In this document: one piece after another, positions 48,453 through 58,725 of the stretch
Layout of the letters: the number at the start of each line of letters is the position of its first letter
Position numbering within the stretch: position 1 is the first letter of the stretch
Assembly: GCA_907163375.1 (NCBI GenBank)
Contig: CAJQUW010001148.1
Span: 124,001 to 188,000, forward strand
Origin: Prostheceraeus crozeri
Lineage: Eukaryota; Platyhelminthes; Polycladida; Euryleptidae
Direction of reading: 5' to 3'
Length of the DNA: 64,000 bases
Program-made: the position numbers and the translations under genes
The notes under the pieces: generated by a model
Database searches by the model: none
What the model saw: the letters and a program-made list of their open reading frames with translations, nothing else
What the model was told of the DNA's origin: nothing

Positions 48453-49260
48453 CCTTCAATCATTGTCTCAGACTGAATCACACATCAAATTAGGAAACTT
48501 TCATCGCTATCTCCTTTCAGCGGCTTCTAACCTTCCGAACCGACATTCAGCCATTGGTGAACGCAGACACGACGATTCAACGCGTCATCATCTTCTCCGA
48601 AAATTGGCGAAGCCACGAATAGGGGAAATTTGCGCCTCTCTCTATCTGAATCTAAGAATTTATAAATATATCTTATCTTGCATTGCTGTAATATATTTGC
48701 ATCCGCGTTTCTATCTGCAGAAGACGAGTCTAACTATCGAGCTTAGCGCACACGCTACACCTATCACAAAAACACACAAATCTCTGTGATTTGCTGTGAA
48801 CGCATCCCTAGCGCATTGTTTGATTTCTTGAAGATCCTCTAGCTAACAGCTGAGAGCTGCGCTCTGAACGTATTTGAGAGTAGTGACTTGAAGCTGTAAA
48901 GTGTATGTAAAGTTGTAAACGCAAAGATGCTCTCAAAAACAAAAAAATGAGAACTATTTGAACCTTTGTTTTATGAACGTAAATATTTATTTTTGGGTAT
49001 GCATCGAAGGCCTCGCAGGCACGGAGACGACGCCATTTGTGTTACTGTTACTAAATTCTTCACTGCTGGCAGAAAAACGGATGCGGTGCACCAAATGAAT
49101 ATACACACATGTGAAATATTGAAACAATAATCGTTTCCGGCTTCTTGCTGTTGATTACTTCTGCGATACAGCAGCGTGTTGCAATATCGTAGTGAGAAGA
49201 AAAATGGTTCGGTGCTTAAACCTTTAGTAATGACTTGTAATAAAAAGTCAATAGATAGCA
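48453..49260. other. Right flank of the tandem array, no gene
   Basis: Noncoding DNA. The segment 48940-49040 repeats the dispersed sequence at 12490-12590. Open plus-strand codons up to 48789 run in from the end of the Harbinger element and have no family match. Confidence 0.4.
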
Positions 49261-49261
49261 A

Positions 49262-49680
49262 GGCAAGCGTTTCGCGTCGCAGTCGCTGCCTCAGTACACT
49301 GAAGGAAGGTAAAAGCAGTCAGCGCGAGTGGTTTGTATCTCGGAGAGCGATAACAAAAGATATCAAGCATCTCTCAGCCAACATGCTCATCTTTGCAGTT
49401 CAAGTGTGATCCCTTTTCTGTAATGCAGCGGCCGTCATCCAGGCGAGCTATGCTCAGAAATGACATTAATAGTGAAATCGGAAATATCAAGGTTTCCTTC
49501 GTGGTCGTTTATCGAGTGCTCGGAGAGAGCAAACGTAAATTTCGTTCATGCTCCTCGAAGCGAATTTTGAAGGTTCAATTGTTTGCCCGATATCAATATT
49601 TCTGCAATGCTTGCATGGAAATTCGTAGCCCACAAAGTGTACCTCTCAGGGATAGAGGTTGTCGAAATGAATAGACGCAA
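49262..49680 (-). mobile_element. Penelope-like element 3' fragment, decayed
   Basis: The minus strand from 49680 reads a degenerate version of the GIY-YIG region at 37683 (KIRFEEHERNLR is clear at about 49541-49576). It then reads the same 3' end, including CTGAGGCA-GCGACTGCGACGC-GAAAC at 49269-49294. It is a third, older copy of the family in the tandem units, in opposite orientation. Stops and frame changes are frequent. Confidence 0.75.
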
Positions 49681-51655
49681 TTAATCAAGTGGCGGAAGCA
49701 TGTCAGTTAAGTTTCAAAGTTGTCCCACACAGCACAAAATACCGCCAGGACTCCCGATAAATGCTTCATTGGTCGAATCGTAAAATTTGAGTTAAAAGTG
49801 ACAGGACCTTCGGCATCCAGCGCCTATCAGTCGATGTGGTGGTAGTGCACTACTGTTCTGTTCGTGATAGTCACTTTTATTAACCTCTTGATTTTCTGTT
49901 AAAACTATCATTAATGAAGCTAAGAGAAAGCCTTGCATTGTCTTGACAATTACTTTTACGAATTGTGCTTCTACTTTTATTAATTTTGTGACAGTTGTCG
50001 TGTAGTAAAAAGCAATTGGTCAGTAAAAAATCGCAAATAACCTGTGGCTTTGATAAACAATCATAATAAGACCATTATCCAATGATTTACTAAAAGTCAT
50101 AATAAACTCATTCGCCGACAATGACAAACAACGATTCAAGGAAAACAATAACAATTATCCGAAAACAATTATTCGAATACTTTTAAAGAAGGGATTTAAC
50201 ATTGAGACATTGGGGTCGATTTAATTCAAGAGTTTTATCATTTATTAACAACGCCTCCACTATGCGACTTTCAAATTTACTACGTCGCATTTATTTAACA
50301 GAAAAACAATTGTTAATGTCATTACTACAGTTTGGAGATATGTTCGGATGGCTACTTACGGCTGAGTTACTTGTTACACAGGCCGTTTCAAAAATAAATG
50401 CACCAAAAAAGCTAACCCATTTCAAATGCAATTTTCGTTTTGAAGTCCTGGATCAATTTTGATGAACGATACACCATGTGAAACTTTCTGTTCCATAGAT
50501 TGTTTTGGCATATATTCCACTTTCATGTGTGGTCAGTAGGCCTTATGAAAAATATTGGACGTTTTCTTTGATATAGGATTTCAACATGAGGACGACTGAA
50601 TTTTTTATGCAAGTTGACAGACAGCATGAACTATCAGTCAGCTTTACCATGATACAGGATTGGCTGAATGTACAAAAAGATGCAATACTAATGAGATTTA
50701 CCAAAAAATTGTTGCTAAAAAAATCTGATAAGATTTTTTCATTGATGAAGACGCTCAATTTCAATAACCTTTGTACCATGTGAACGGTTATGTCAAGCAC
50801 TTCGAATTGGCAAAGCGTTTAGGTTGTGTCTGGTCAGTTGTGGTCAGCATACTTAAAAGTATGAATGTTTGGTGAATTCATTCACCGATGCCTTCAGACA
50901 AAACTACGCAAAATACGAAATTAAGATTATCACCATTGAATCAAACTCGTGGTAAGCTTTCAGATGATATAATTGTTTTTGAATTTCGATAACATTTGGT
51001 GCAGTTTTACTCAATTTACACTTTACCTAATTTTGCGCCACTTTCGCGCTAGCTATTTTTCTAACAGTCAACTGCACACAACTTAACAACTTCTGTTGTA
51101 TTAACGATGGTGCCTTCCAGTTTGGGTTCAAAAGAATGCTGGTGTTGTCAGCTCCAAGAATATGTAAGTTTTATCAAACTCGGCCCATCCGTTCACTGGC
51201 AAACTTCAAATTTGTATTATTCCAATAGTCAGTCATTGGGTGAGTCATCATTTCCCTCACTCAGAAGAATTTCGAATCTCGGATCAGACAAGGACTTGTT
51301 TCTTCTCTGCACCTGTTCACAGCAAACAGTAGCGTCTCCTTCACGCTGTAGGAATGCGGACGCTTTCGTTGCGTCCGATTAATGGAGCAGCTCATCATTG
51401 ATGACAAAGACAATGATTGTCACGAGGTCCAACATGATACTGATATCTGAAACAACACTGCGGAAGTAGCAAAGTAGAAAATCACAAATTACTTCATTTA
51501 ATTGGGCAAGCCACACCACGATGTTTCCTGAACCAAGTGTCTCAGGTGAACAAGTAAATAAGTCTATTGATCGACTATCAGCATGCGATTAAATTTCATG
51601 AGAAAATACAAAAGATATTAGAAATTTTTGTGCTGTTCAACGATTTAGGAAATTG
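49681..51655. other. About 2 kb without a recognised gene
   Basis: AT-rich. Several short open stretches (50202-50462 plus, 50586-50783 plus, 51107-51382 plus) have no family features, and no splice pattern links them. Around 49900-50130 are Penelope-like words in the reverse sense (the GTTAAAACTATCATTAATGAAG run resembles the RT-tail region at 37515-37545), suggesting more decayed Penelope sequence. Confidence 0.35.
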
Positions 51656-51659
51656 ACTG

Positions 51660-52480
51660 TATATGTTCCTTTATTCTTTGATATAATCTGCGTTTCGTTT
51701 GTCCAAGTATTGGGCATCAGTATCAATCCGACATTCAAAATTATACACAACGCATGATCGCATCAGCTTATTTATTTTATCTTTCAGACTAAAATACTGT
51801 CGTGTTTTATAAGTGTTGAATATTCTTTTAACATCATGGTCCAATTTCCTATCTAATTTAGCAAGTTTGCGTCGAAATTTCATGGATGTTTTACCTGCAA
51901 ACGGAAGTATCAAAACTTGGTATCCTCCCATTCATCTTTCTTCGTTGCTTTTTTATCCGTACCATAATTTATTTCCAGGAACTGCTTTATTAACGAGTTG
52001 ATGAAGTCAATGGGATATGATTAGCTTAATAGAATTTTTGTAATATTTTTGATCTCTATGTCAAACAGTTTCCAGCTTGAGCATACATTATGCGCTCTTT
52101 GCAACATTCCTATCACAAGTGTGCGTTTCCATTGAGTGGGGCAGGTAGCATTATATTTCATAGACCTGTATATGTACTTTTCCTAAAAATCGATGTGGAT
52201 AGGCCATTACTTCTGTCAATTTCAACATTCAAAAATGAAATTATATTTTTACTTTTCTCTACTGTAAACTTCAAATTTGGGTGGGGTGTTGTGAATCCAG
52301 AAAAGAATGAAATTATCTGAATTCTCAATATTATCAAAAGCAACTAATATGTCATCGACATGCCGTCTATAAAACTTGCAAATGCTTCATTCATCCAACT
52401 TTAGCTCAAGGTTAGAAAGAAATATTTTTGCTAACGTAGGACCCAATAGTGAGCCCACACTAACGCCATCGATTTAGTGA
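51660..52480 (-). mobile_element. Penelope-like element: RT palm and start of nuclease
   Basis: The minus strand encodes, from 52470 leftwards, IDGVSVGSLLGPTLANIFL and YRRHVDDILVAF (RT motifs around the catalytic Asp pair). It continues with TTPHPNLKFTVEKSKNIISF, LNVEIDRSNG, IFRKSTYTGL, and, in 51931-51671, LILPFAGKTSMKFRRKLAKL, SCVVYNFECRIDTDAQYL. This order (RT thumb, then a CxxC-less start of GIY-YIG) is that of a Penelope-like element, different in sequence from the copies at 37 and 29 kb. Several frame changes occur. The nuclease is cut after its first half. Confidence 0.85.
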
Positions 52481-52489
52481 TCCTTTCCT

Positions 52490-52690
52490 TATCCTTTCGA
52501 TGTGCGCTTTGTGGTTTATTAATTTTCATGTAAGCATGGCAGAAATATTGATATCCAGCAAATTAACAAACTCTTCAAAATTCGTTTTAACTTAAGTTTG
52601 TGTTTGTCCTTTCCGAGAACTCGATAAACGACCACGACAGAAACCTAGGTATTTCATTATTGGTTAGTGTTTCATTATCACAAGTTTTGA
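52490..52690 (+). mobile_element. Penelope-like nuclease fragment
   Basis: About 180 bp resembling 37675-37860 (ATGTGCGCTTTGTGGTTTA, TTCAAAATTCGTTT, CGATAAACGACCACGACAG). It is rearranged and truncated at both ends, next to the oppositely oriented Penelope RT. Confidence 0.65.
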
Positions 52691-54429
52691 TGTTTTTTTC
52701 ACACGACTGTTAAACACAATCCCAATTTAAATATACTACACATTCTAAAATGAAATAAACCGTTTATGTAAAGCTTATTTTATTTTTACGAACAAATACA
52801 TTTAGATAACAAAAAAGCATAACAGGATAAGGTAAGAGTAGGTACGAAAGTCAGGGAAAGAAAAGTAAGAGGTAAGTCGTTAACAAAATTCACTCGGTAT
52901 TCCAGCCGCATCATCGAAGCCTATTCCGGTTCTCCATAAAAGTGAATTGCTTGAAATAATCATTTTCAAAAGATACATTTTCAAAACCATTGCTATCGGC
53001 ATTTCTTTTAGATTTCGGCCGATAAGTTAGAAAAGTTGCCGAATGCCGATAATCGACCGATATATCGCACATCCCAGGATACATATGAATTTTTATGTCA
53101 GTTCAGTGTTAAGGTGGAATTGGAATGACGCGACTGGAGCCGCTCGACTCATCGATTTCGAATGATGCGACTGTAATGAGTAACGAATGCAACAGCTTTC
53201 ATTTCGCCATTATTTCATTATCTGTGGAAATGGTAAAACGACGAGTTTTATTAGTTCGAGGTGGAAGATGGACAGATGAGATATACATGAACTTTATACG
53301 AAAAGAGAAGTCGAAGGATTTCAATGTATTCTAATAGAAAGGCATGAAAGTGAAAGGTGGAACAATATTTAGAAAGTTATTTCACCTGAATATTGACAAA
53401 TTCAATCTGACACTGTCTCTGACTGAATTGTCCCGGGAAAAGTGGCTCTCAATTCTACAACTTAAAGAATTATTTCTCTGTAGTTTTGTTTGCATTTGTA
53501 GATGTAAATTGCAAATTTGTGATGGTCGATATTGGCTCATATGGAAAAGAAGGCGATACCTAGTAGTATGATCGAGAAATCTAATATTGAAAAGTTGATG
53601 GAGAATGACGGCTTTTACCCACCTCTGAGAAAGCTTCCTAATAATTTTGAATTGTCGCGTGTATATAATTGGGTGATGAAGCGTTTAAATTGTCAACCTA
53701 TATGATGAAGTCATATCCAAGAAACATTGCCGGACTTGATATTTCAAAAGTCATTTTCAAGTATGGGCTTTCCCGTGCAAGGGGAGCTTTTAGCCCTTTT
53801 GGGTCAAGTGTTTCGAATATTTTTTTACACTCATAGCTGTGAATGTCGAAGTCACTGATGCAATGATGATGACAACATGTTGTCTTCACAACTTGCTCAG
53901 AAATGGCAAATGCTACTTTTCCTCGAGAAAAATGGTGAATACTTTTAAGTCACTTCGGAAAAATTACCAACGGAAAACTTGATTTCTTAAAGAGCAAGTG
54001 GTGGCTTTGGAAATTTTGAGGGCTTTGATATCATGGAGCGGTTTTCTTATTTTACAACTTCTGAACAACTTCCGTGGCAACTGAAACACGTGATGAGAAC
54101 TGATTTGGATGCAGATTCATGAAATCCAATTGAAAGAATTTGAAACTTTCAGTTTTTTATTCTAATTCCACTATCTAAAAAGATAATTTGATGACTGACT
54201 TCTCATATTTTTTAAATTATGCACATGAACATTAGCGCTATTAACGATGGGCTCATACTTCAAAGATGAAATATTTGTAGGCTTAGAGCTTATGTAGAAT
54301 ATTATCTAGAATTTGAGATTATGCCCAACATTCGTATTAAGGAGCAAAAACAGCAGATTTCGACTCACCTGATAGTGTGATTCGTGATAATGCATGGACA
54401 GAAAGTTCTGATGCATAGTAACCAGGGAA
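52691..54429. other. No gene recognised
   Basis: Plus-strand open stretches at 53125-53334 and 53344-53571, a further open run at 53702-53833 (GLSRARGAFSPFGSSVSNIF) and a minus-strand one at 53698-53889 look slightly protein-like. They cannot be joined by splice sites or matched to a family. A decayed transposase is possible. Confidence 0.3.
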
Positions 54430-55450
54430 GCCAGATCGAACAACATGAAAGAGCTACTCTACGCAGACGACCTTCTCTTGATGGGTGAGTCTATGGGTGA
54501 AATCGAGAAAAGTACAAGAAATGGAAGAGAGCTTTGCATGGAAAAGGTTTGAAAATTAATGTGTCAAAAACAAAGGTAATGATAGTAACTGCAGAGAAAA
54601 CGAAGAGACAGGTGAAAGTAGACCATTGTACATGGTGTGGGAAAAGGGTACAGAGGAACTCCATCAAATGCAAGTTCTGCTCTGGATGGGTTCATAAGAG
54701 ATGTTCAGGAATCAAAGGCAGTTTAAAGCAGAAGGATGGACTTTTTTCATGCAAATTTTGTGAAGGGGAGAGAACCACCAACAGAGGCGCTACTGAAGAA
54801 GTTCTACTCGATGGCGATAGGCTTCTTGTAGTAAAGGAATTCTGCTACCTCGGCGATATGCTGTCAAGAGAAGGAGGATCAGAGGCGGCCGTGTCTCTCA
54901 GAATCTGTGCTGCATGGAACAAATTCAGAGAGTTGTCGGCAGTGCTGTGCACGAAGGGGTTGTCAAACCGAGTGAAAGGGGTCCTCTATAAGTCGTGCGT
55001 AAGACCAGCAATGATGTATGGAGGAGAAACGTGAGCAACCAAGGTCGAAGATGTTCGTCGGATGTGCACTGCGGAAATGAGGATGTTAAGGATGATGTGT
55101 GGAGTTAATATCGACGAGAGAAGACGAAATGAGGAGATAAGATCAATGATGGGAGTAGAAAATGTTGAACAGTGTTTGGAGCGAGAGCGGCTGAGATGGT
55201 TCGGACACGTGATGCGGCGAAGCGAAGAGAGTGAACTGAGACAGGCTTTGACTTTTGATATTCATGGAGAAAAGAAGAGAGGAAGACCGAAGAAAACATG
55301 GCTGGAGTGCGTAAGAAACGACATGAGGAGAAGAAGTCTGCCAATCTCAAGCGCAGATTGGAAGGATCGGAGGACATGGAGGAGTCATCTTCGTGGGGCC
55401 GACTCCCGCCGGCGGGAAAACGAGCCTGATAACGGCTAGTGAGTGAGTGA
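54430..55450 (+). mobile_element. LINE 3' half with PHD-type zinc finger
   Basis: 5'-truncated in the RT: KELLYADDLLLMGESMGEIE (catalytic YADD) at about 54450, then a frame change near 54513. The long frame from 54534 reads LKINVSKTKVMIVTAEKTKR and a C4HC3 finger at 54627-54761 (C-x2-C-x10-C-x2-C-x4-H-x2-C-x15-C-x2-C, with IKCKFCSGWVHKRCSGIKG). FCYLGDMLSREGGSEAAVS and YKSCVRPAMMYGGET come next. TGA replaces the expected TGG at 55032-55034. The rest is RMMCGVNIDERRRNEEIR, LRWFGHVMRRSEE, KKRGRPKKTWLECVRNDMR, stop at 55437-55439. A short (TGAG)n tail follows. With only two lesions it is one of the younger LINE copies here. Confidence 0.88.
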
Positions 55451-55975
55451 GGTACGGTACATCAGAAATTTCTCTCAATGCATTATCACGTATGTTGATA
55501 TCCTTGCACTGTGAATTTTTTGCGTCATAAGTGCAAGGATGTTGATGTACACTGTACTGATTCAATCAACTTCGTGTCATTCATTGCCTTTCTTTTCTTG
55601 TCTTTGCGGTAAGTCACTAAGCACTTACGAGTCGCGACGACCAATACCTACTGACTGCATACCTACTGACTGCTTACGAAGCGGCTGGGGTCGCGTGCTT
55701 AGAGCCACTTTGCTGCAGACGCGTCGACTTTACGATTAGAGACGCGTGATTCGAAGCGGGTCATCCGATACAATGGAAAGCAGTGCAAGTTGAGAGCCAC
55801 GCGTCTCGAATCGTACGGCTAGAGTCGCTTAAGTCGCTTCACTTGAATGCGACCTTTTGGATCATCGAACGCACATCTACGTATATTTGCGAATTTACAA
55901 GAACAGTGAATGTTCGTGCATGCGCGAAATTTCGCTTTCATTTTTGTAACTTGTTCGAACTTTTGAAATTTACAG

Positions 55976-56054
55976 TGATGTCTTCCTTGAAAAGCATTGG
56001 AGAACTATCGTCCATCGATCTATATGTGATTACTTTTTTGAGGCTGAGGCGAAG
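55976..56054 (+). CDS. AP3M: AP-3 complex mu subunit exon, about residues 13-38
   Basis: This 79-bp exon encodes (G)DVFLEKHWRTIVHRSICDYFFEAEAK, matching the start of animal AP-3 mu (DIFLEKHWKSVVSQSVCDYFFEAQEK in mammals). The acceptor is GAAATTTACAG before TGATGTC and the donor is GCGAAG|GTTAGTATAC. It enters with one base completing a Gly codon. The exon with the initiator Met (MIHSLFLINCSG-like, 12 residues) is not identified upstream. This is the beta-strand start of the longin-like N-terminal domain, by which mu binds the large beta subunit. Confidence 0.93.
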
Positions 56055-56117
56055 GTTAGTATACATGTAATCGTGTTGGAGTTTTTCTGCTATATTTTGA
56101 CATCAATTGTTTTTCAG

Positions 56118-56223
56118 GCAACATGCAAGGAAGATATCCCACCAGTGATAGTCACTCCTCATCATTTTCTTATCAACATTTACAGGAAGCAGATTTTTCT
56201 TGTCGCTGTTTGTATGAGTGAAG
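56118..56223 (+). CDS. AP3M: AP-3 mu exon, about residues 39-73
   Basis: This 106-bp exon encodes ATCKEDIPPVIVTPHHFLIN through IYRKQIFLVAVCMSE. The acceptor is GTTTTTCAG before GCAACATGC and the donor is GTGAAG|GTTGGTCAG, phase 1. The IPPVI-TPHH-LI-IYR sequence is characteristic of AP-3 mu and absent from AP-1 or AP-2 mu. It lies 63 bp after the previous exon. Confidence 0.95.
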
Positions 56224-56429
56224 GTTGGTCAGAAAATCAATTGAAAGTTGATAAGATTAGTTAGCAAGATATTCATTGATTCCTTGATTTAGATGACGAA
56301 TATACGAAAGACATCTACGATATGTTGCAGTACAAAAGTTCTCATGCCGTATGCAGCAGACAGGTCAAGTGAATTTATCGAAGCAGTCTTTTGATCCTTA
56401 TTTTTCAAATTTCAAGAAAAAGTCTTTTA

Positions 56430-56810
56430 AGAGCTTGTCCTAGCGATCTTTCGGTTGAGGTCGAGCCTTGAAAGTTGTCAGGAAGGGTACCCGAACTAAA
56501 AGATGTGTGTACAACGTTTTCAACAATATAGGCATTGAAATCTCCCATCAACACAAGTCTCTCACTTTTGGGAATGTTGTTCAGAATCGTTTGAATCTCC
56601 GCGTAGACGTCCAGCACCTCTTCTTCTTCACTTGCAGTTGTTGGTAGACAGATTTGTAGGATATTGATCGGTCGTGGTTTAGCTTTATATTAGTTATTTC
56701 GAAATTGCGTCTCGAGTAAGCTTACTCTCAACTTTCTGTCATGATTATTGTTTTCACGATAATTGGATACAACTTCATCCTTGACTAGCAGTGACAAGCT
56801 CAGTAACAAG
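56430..56810 (-). mobile_element. LINE endonuclease fragment in an AP-3 mu intron
   Basis: The minus strand encodes an apurinic-type endonuclease piece: LVKDEVVSNYRENNNHDRKL in one frame, then YAEIQTILNNIPKSERLVLM followed by GDFNA (the conserved GDFN active-site motif). It is short, with frame changes, and belongs to a LINE of CR1/jockey type by this motif. It is antisense to AP-3 mu and lies in the 2.4-kb intron 56224-58612. Confidence 0.7.
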
Positions 56811-57426
56811 CTCAATTGAATTGACATTAGAAATGATATCTGCAATGTCTACAGTTGAAAAGTTAGCCTACAAAAGTGTGCATTGATTCGATAATGGTTT
56901 TTCCTGAAACATAAATGTTGCAGAAGTCCTTGCATCAACCATGGACTTCTTGATGGTAACTGCTGGACATACCGCTTGCTTTTCTCCTGGAGGCTTGCGT
57001 AATTTTTCTTTCAACTACGGAACATAAGGTAAAGTCATTGTCTAAATGCTCAAAAATGCAGTCAAAAGACCCACAGAGCTTTAGTAATGTATAAAGTCAT
57101 TATAAAAAAATACTGGCAGATTTTACATATCCCAGATCCAATATCGTAAACATTATAGATGACATACACGTACATGCAGCTAGAGATTCATTCCATGAAA
57201 TGTATATATGTCAGATCTGGGATTTCATGAAATTGCACAGGCCTCCCGCTGTAAATTGAGTTTCATGTCCGGAAGCTACTACCTAGAAGTCCATGCTCCA
57301 ACAGACGTACATTAACTGTGCATGGATGTCATGTCATCTGAAGGTTACAGAAAGCTACAATTCATGTGCAATATCTACGTAAAACTTTGCAAATGTCTTT
57401 GCATTTTCTTCCAGCATTTCTTTTTT

Positions 57427-57989
57427 GTCCGGCAGCCAGGACGAGTTCCTGCAGGGAACGAGGCCTAAAATGAGACTTTCACAGAATGATGCACCCAATG
57501 CCTACTGCGAATCTGTACCTCTACCGAGTTCTGTCTGATTCCTCTTCTCGTCAGACAGGATCAAAGAAAAACACGTGGTAATCCAATTGGAAGCAGACCA
57601 TGGCTTTTGTTCACAATGAAATTTTCTACGTTTTCTCTAATGAAATGAAAAGTGATAATTTGAGAGAAAGTGCCTTGGCCAATTGTCATGATAAATTTTC
57701 AGTATTTGGAAAAGCCAAGCAGGCGTTAAATTTTGATTCTTTTTTTTATCGATGCATTTCGGCTATTCATGTGCCATAGCCATTATAACAATTAAAATAT
57801 GATTGAACATTTAATTTTTATCAAAAACTTCAATCCGCGGCCCATCGGATTTACATGCGTTTTTCTTTTATCCTGTCTGACAAAAAGAAGAGTCAGGTAG
57901 AACTCGGACGACGTGCGGATTCGTAGTAAGCATGGCTTGCATTATTCTGTGAGGAGTCTCATTGCAGAATCTGGATCTGACTGCCGGAC
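57427..57989. mobile_element. Foldback MITE with arms of about 130 bp in an AP-3 mu intron
   Basis: The left arm from GTCCGGCAGCCAGGA to CAGACAGGAT (57427 to about 57562) is repeated in inverted form on the right (about 57870-57989, ending CTGCCGGAC). Shared words are TCACAGAAT-ATGCA, CGAGTTCT-CTGA and GTCAGACAGGAT. Identity is about 75 percent. There is no coding capacity in the approximately 300-bp centre. No clean target duplication is visible, so the superfamily is open. Confidence 0.7.
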
Positions 57990-58612
57990 TATTCTCTCTC
58001 CGACTCTCTGGATCTGTCATCTCCCATCTGTCAAATTATCATAGAAATAAATAGCTTAGATGAAGTTTCCATGCAAATTATGGATTTAAAATGGCAGATG
58101 ATCAATTTGCTGTGTCTAGAGACCGTAATGGACATACAGTTATCACAACATTAGCAACCATCATGCGATCTGTTGTGCCATGTGTGGCGCTGTTCTTTCA
58201 GTGAAGTAAGAGCGAGAACTGCAGATTTCTATGATAGAGACTTTCAAATGCTGCTTAGTGAAGAAATATAGGGCGTTTCTTCGACGTAGGCAGAAAATAA
58301 ATGCCATATCTTGTAGCAGAAAAAAGGTAGGAATGAAGCTGACCGGTCAGAACACTCACATAAATTTGTACGTACATGATGTTTACAATTTGATTTGATA
58401 TTATGCTCATTGAATATTATTTTCTTTTCAACTTTTGCAAATCTTGTGATTCTTTTTCCGGATGACTGCATCCAATTATCTCCGGTCGAAGGTTGGTTGA
58501 GGCTACATCTACGATTGTATCAAAGATAAAATATGTTATTTTCATAAGACGCCATCGTTGTCTCATTTGCTGCTCGCTTCAGTGATCACATGCACTGTCT
58601 TCAACTTTTCAG

Positions 58613-58725
58613 TGCCGCCCTTGCTTGTGATTGAGTTTCTCCATCGTGTGATGGACATCCTCGAAGATTACTTTAGTGATGCGTCGGAAACATCCATAAC
58701 AAATAATCTTGTCCGTGTCTATGAA
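58613..58725 (+). CDS. AP3M: AP-3 mu exon, about residues 74-111
   Basis: This 113-bp exon encodes (V)PPLLVIEFLHRVMDILEDY through SDASETSITNNLVRVYE. The acceptor is CAACTTTTCAG before TGCCGCCC; with the G left by the previous exon it makes the Val codon. The donor is TATGAA|GTGAGTATT, phase 0. It completes most of the longin-like domain (LVIEFLHR helix). Confidence 0.96.

Noticed and set aside
48295-48789. 164-codon plus-strand frame at the end of the tandem array
   Set aside because: It runs from the Harbinger end into unrelated flank, so it is a chance read-through across a breakpoint.
53698-53889. Protein-like minus-strand frame (FDIHSYECKKIFETLD) opposite a plus-strand frame with GAFSPFGSS
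   Set aside because: I could not name a family, and neither strand extends or splices. It is kept only as a possible decayed transposase.
55574-55612. Candidate first exon of AP-3 mu (an ATTCATTGCCTT run before CG|GTAAGT reads I-H-C-L like the MIHSL start)
   Set aside because: The codon before Ile is GTC and not ATG. The exon end is also in the wrong phase for the acceptor at 55975.
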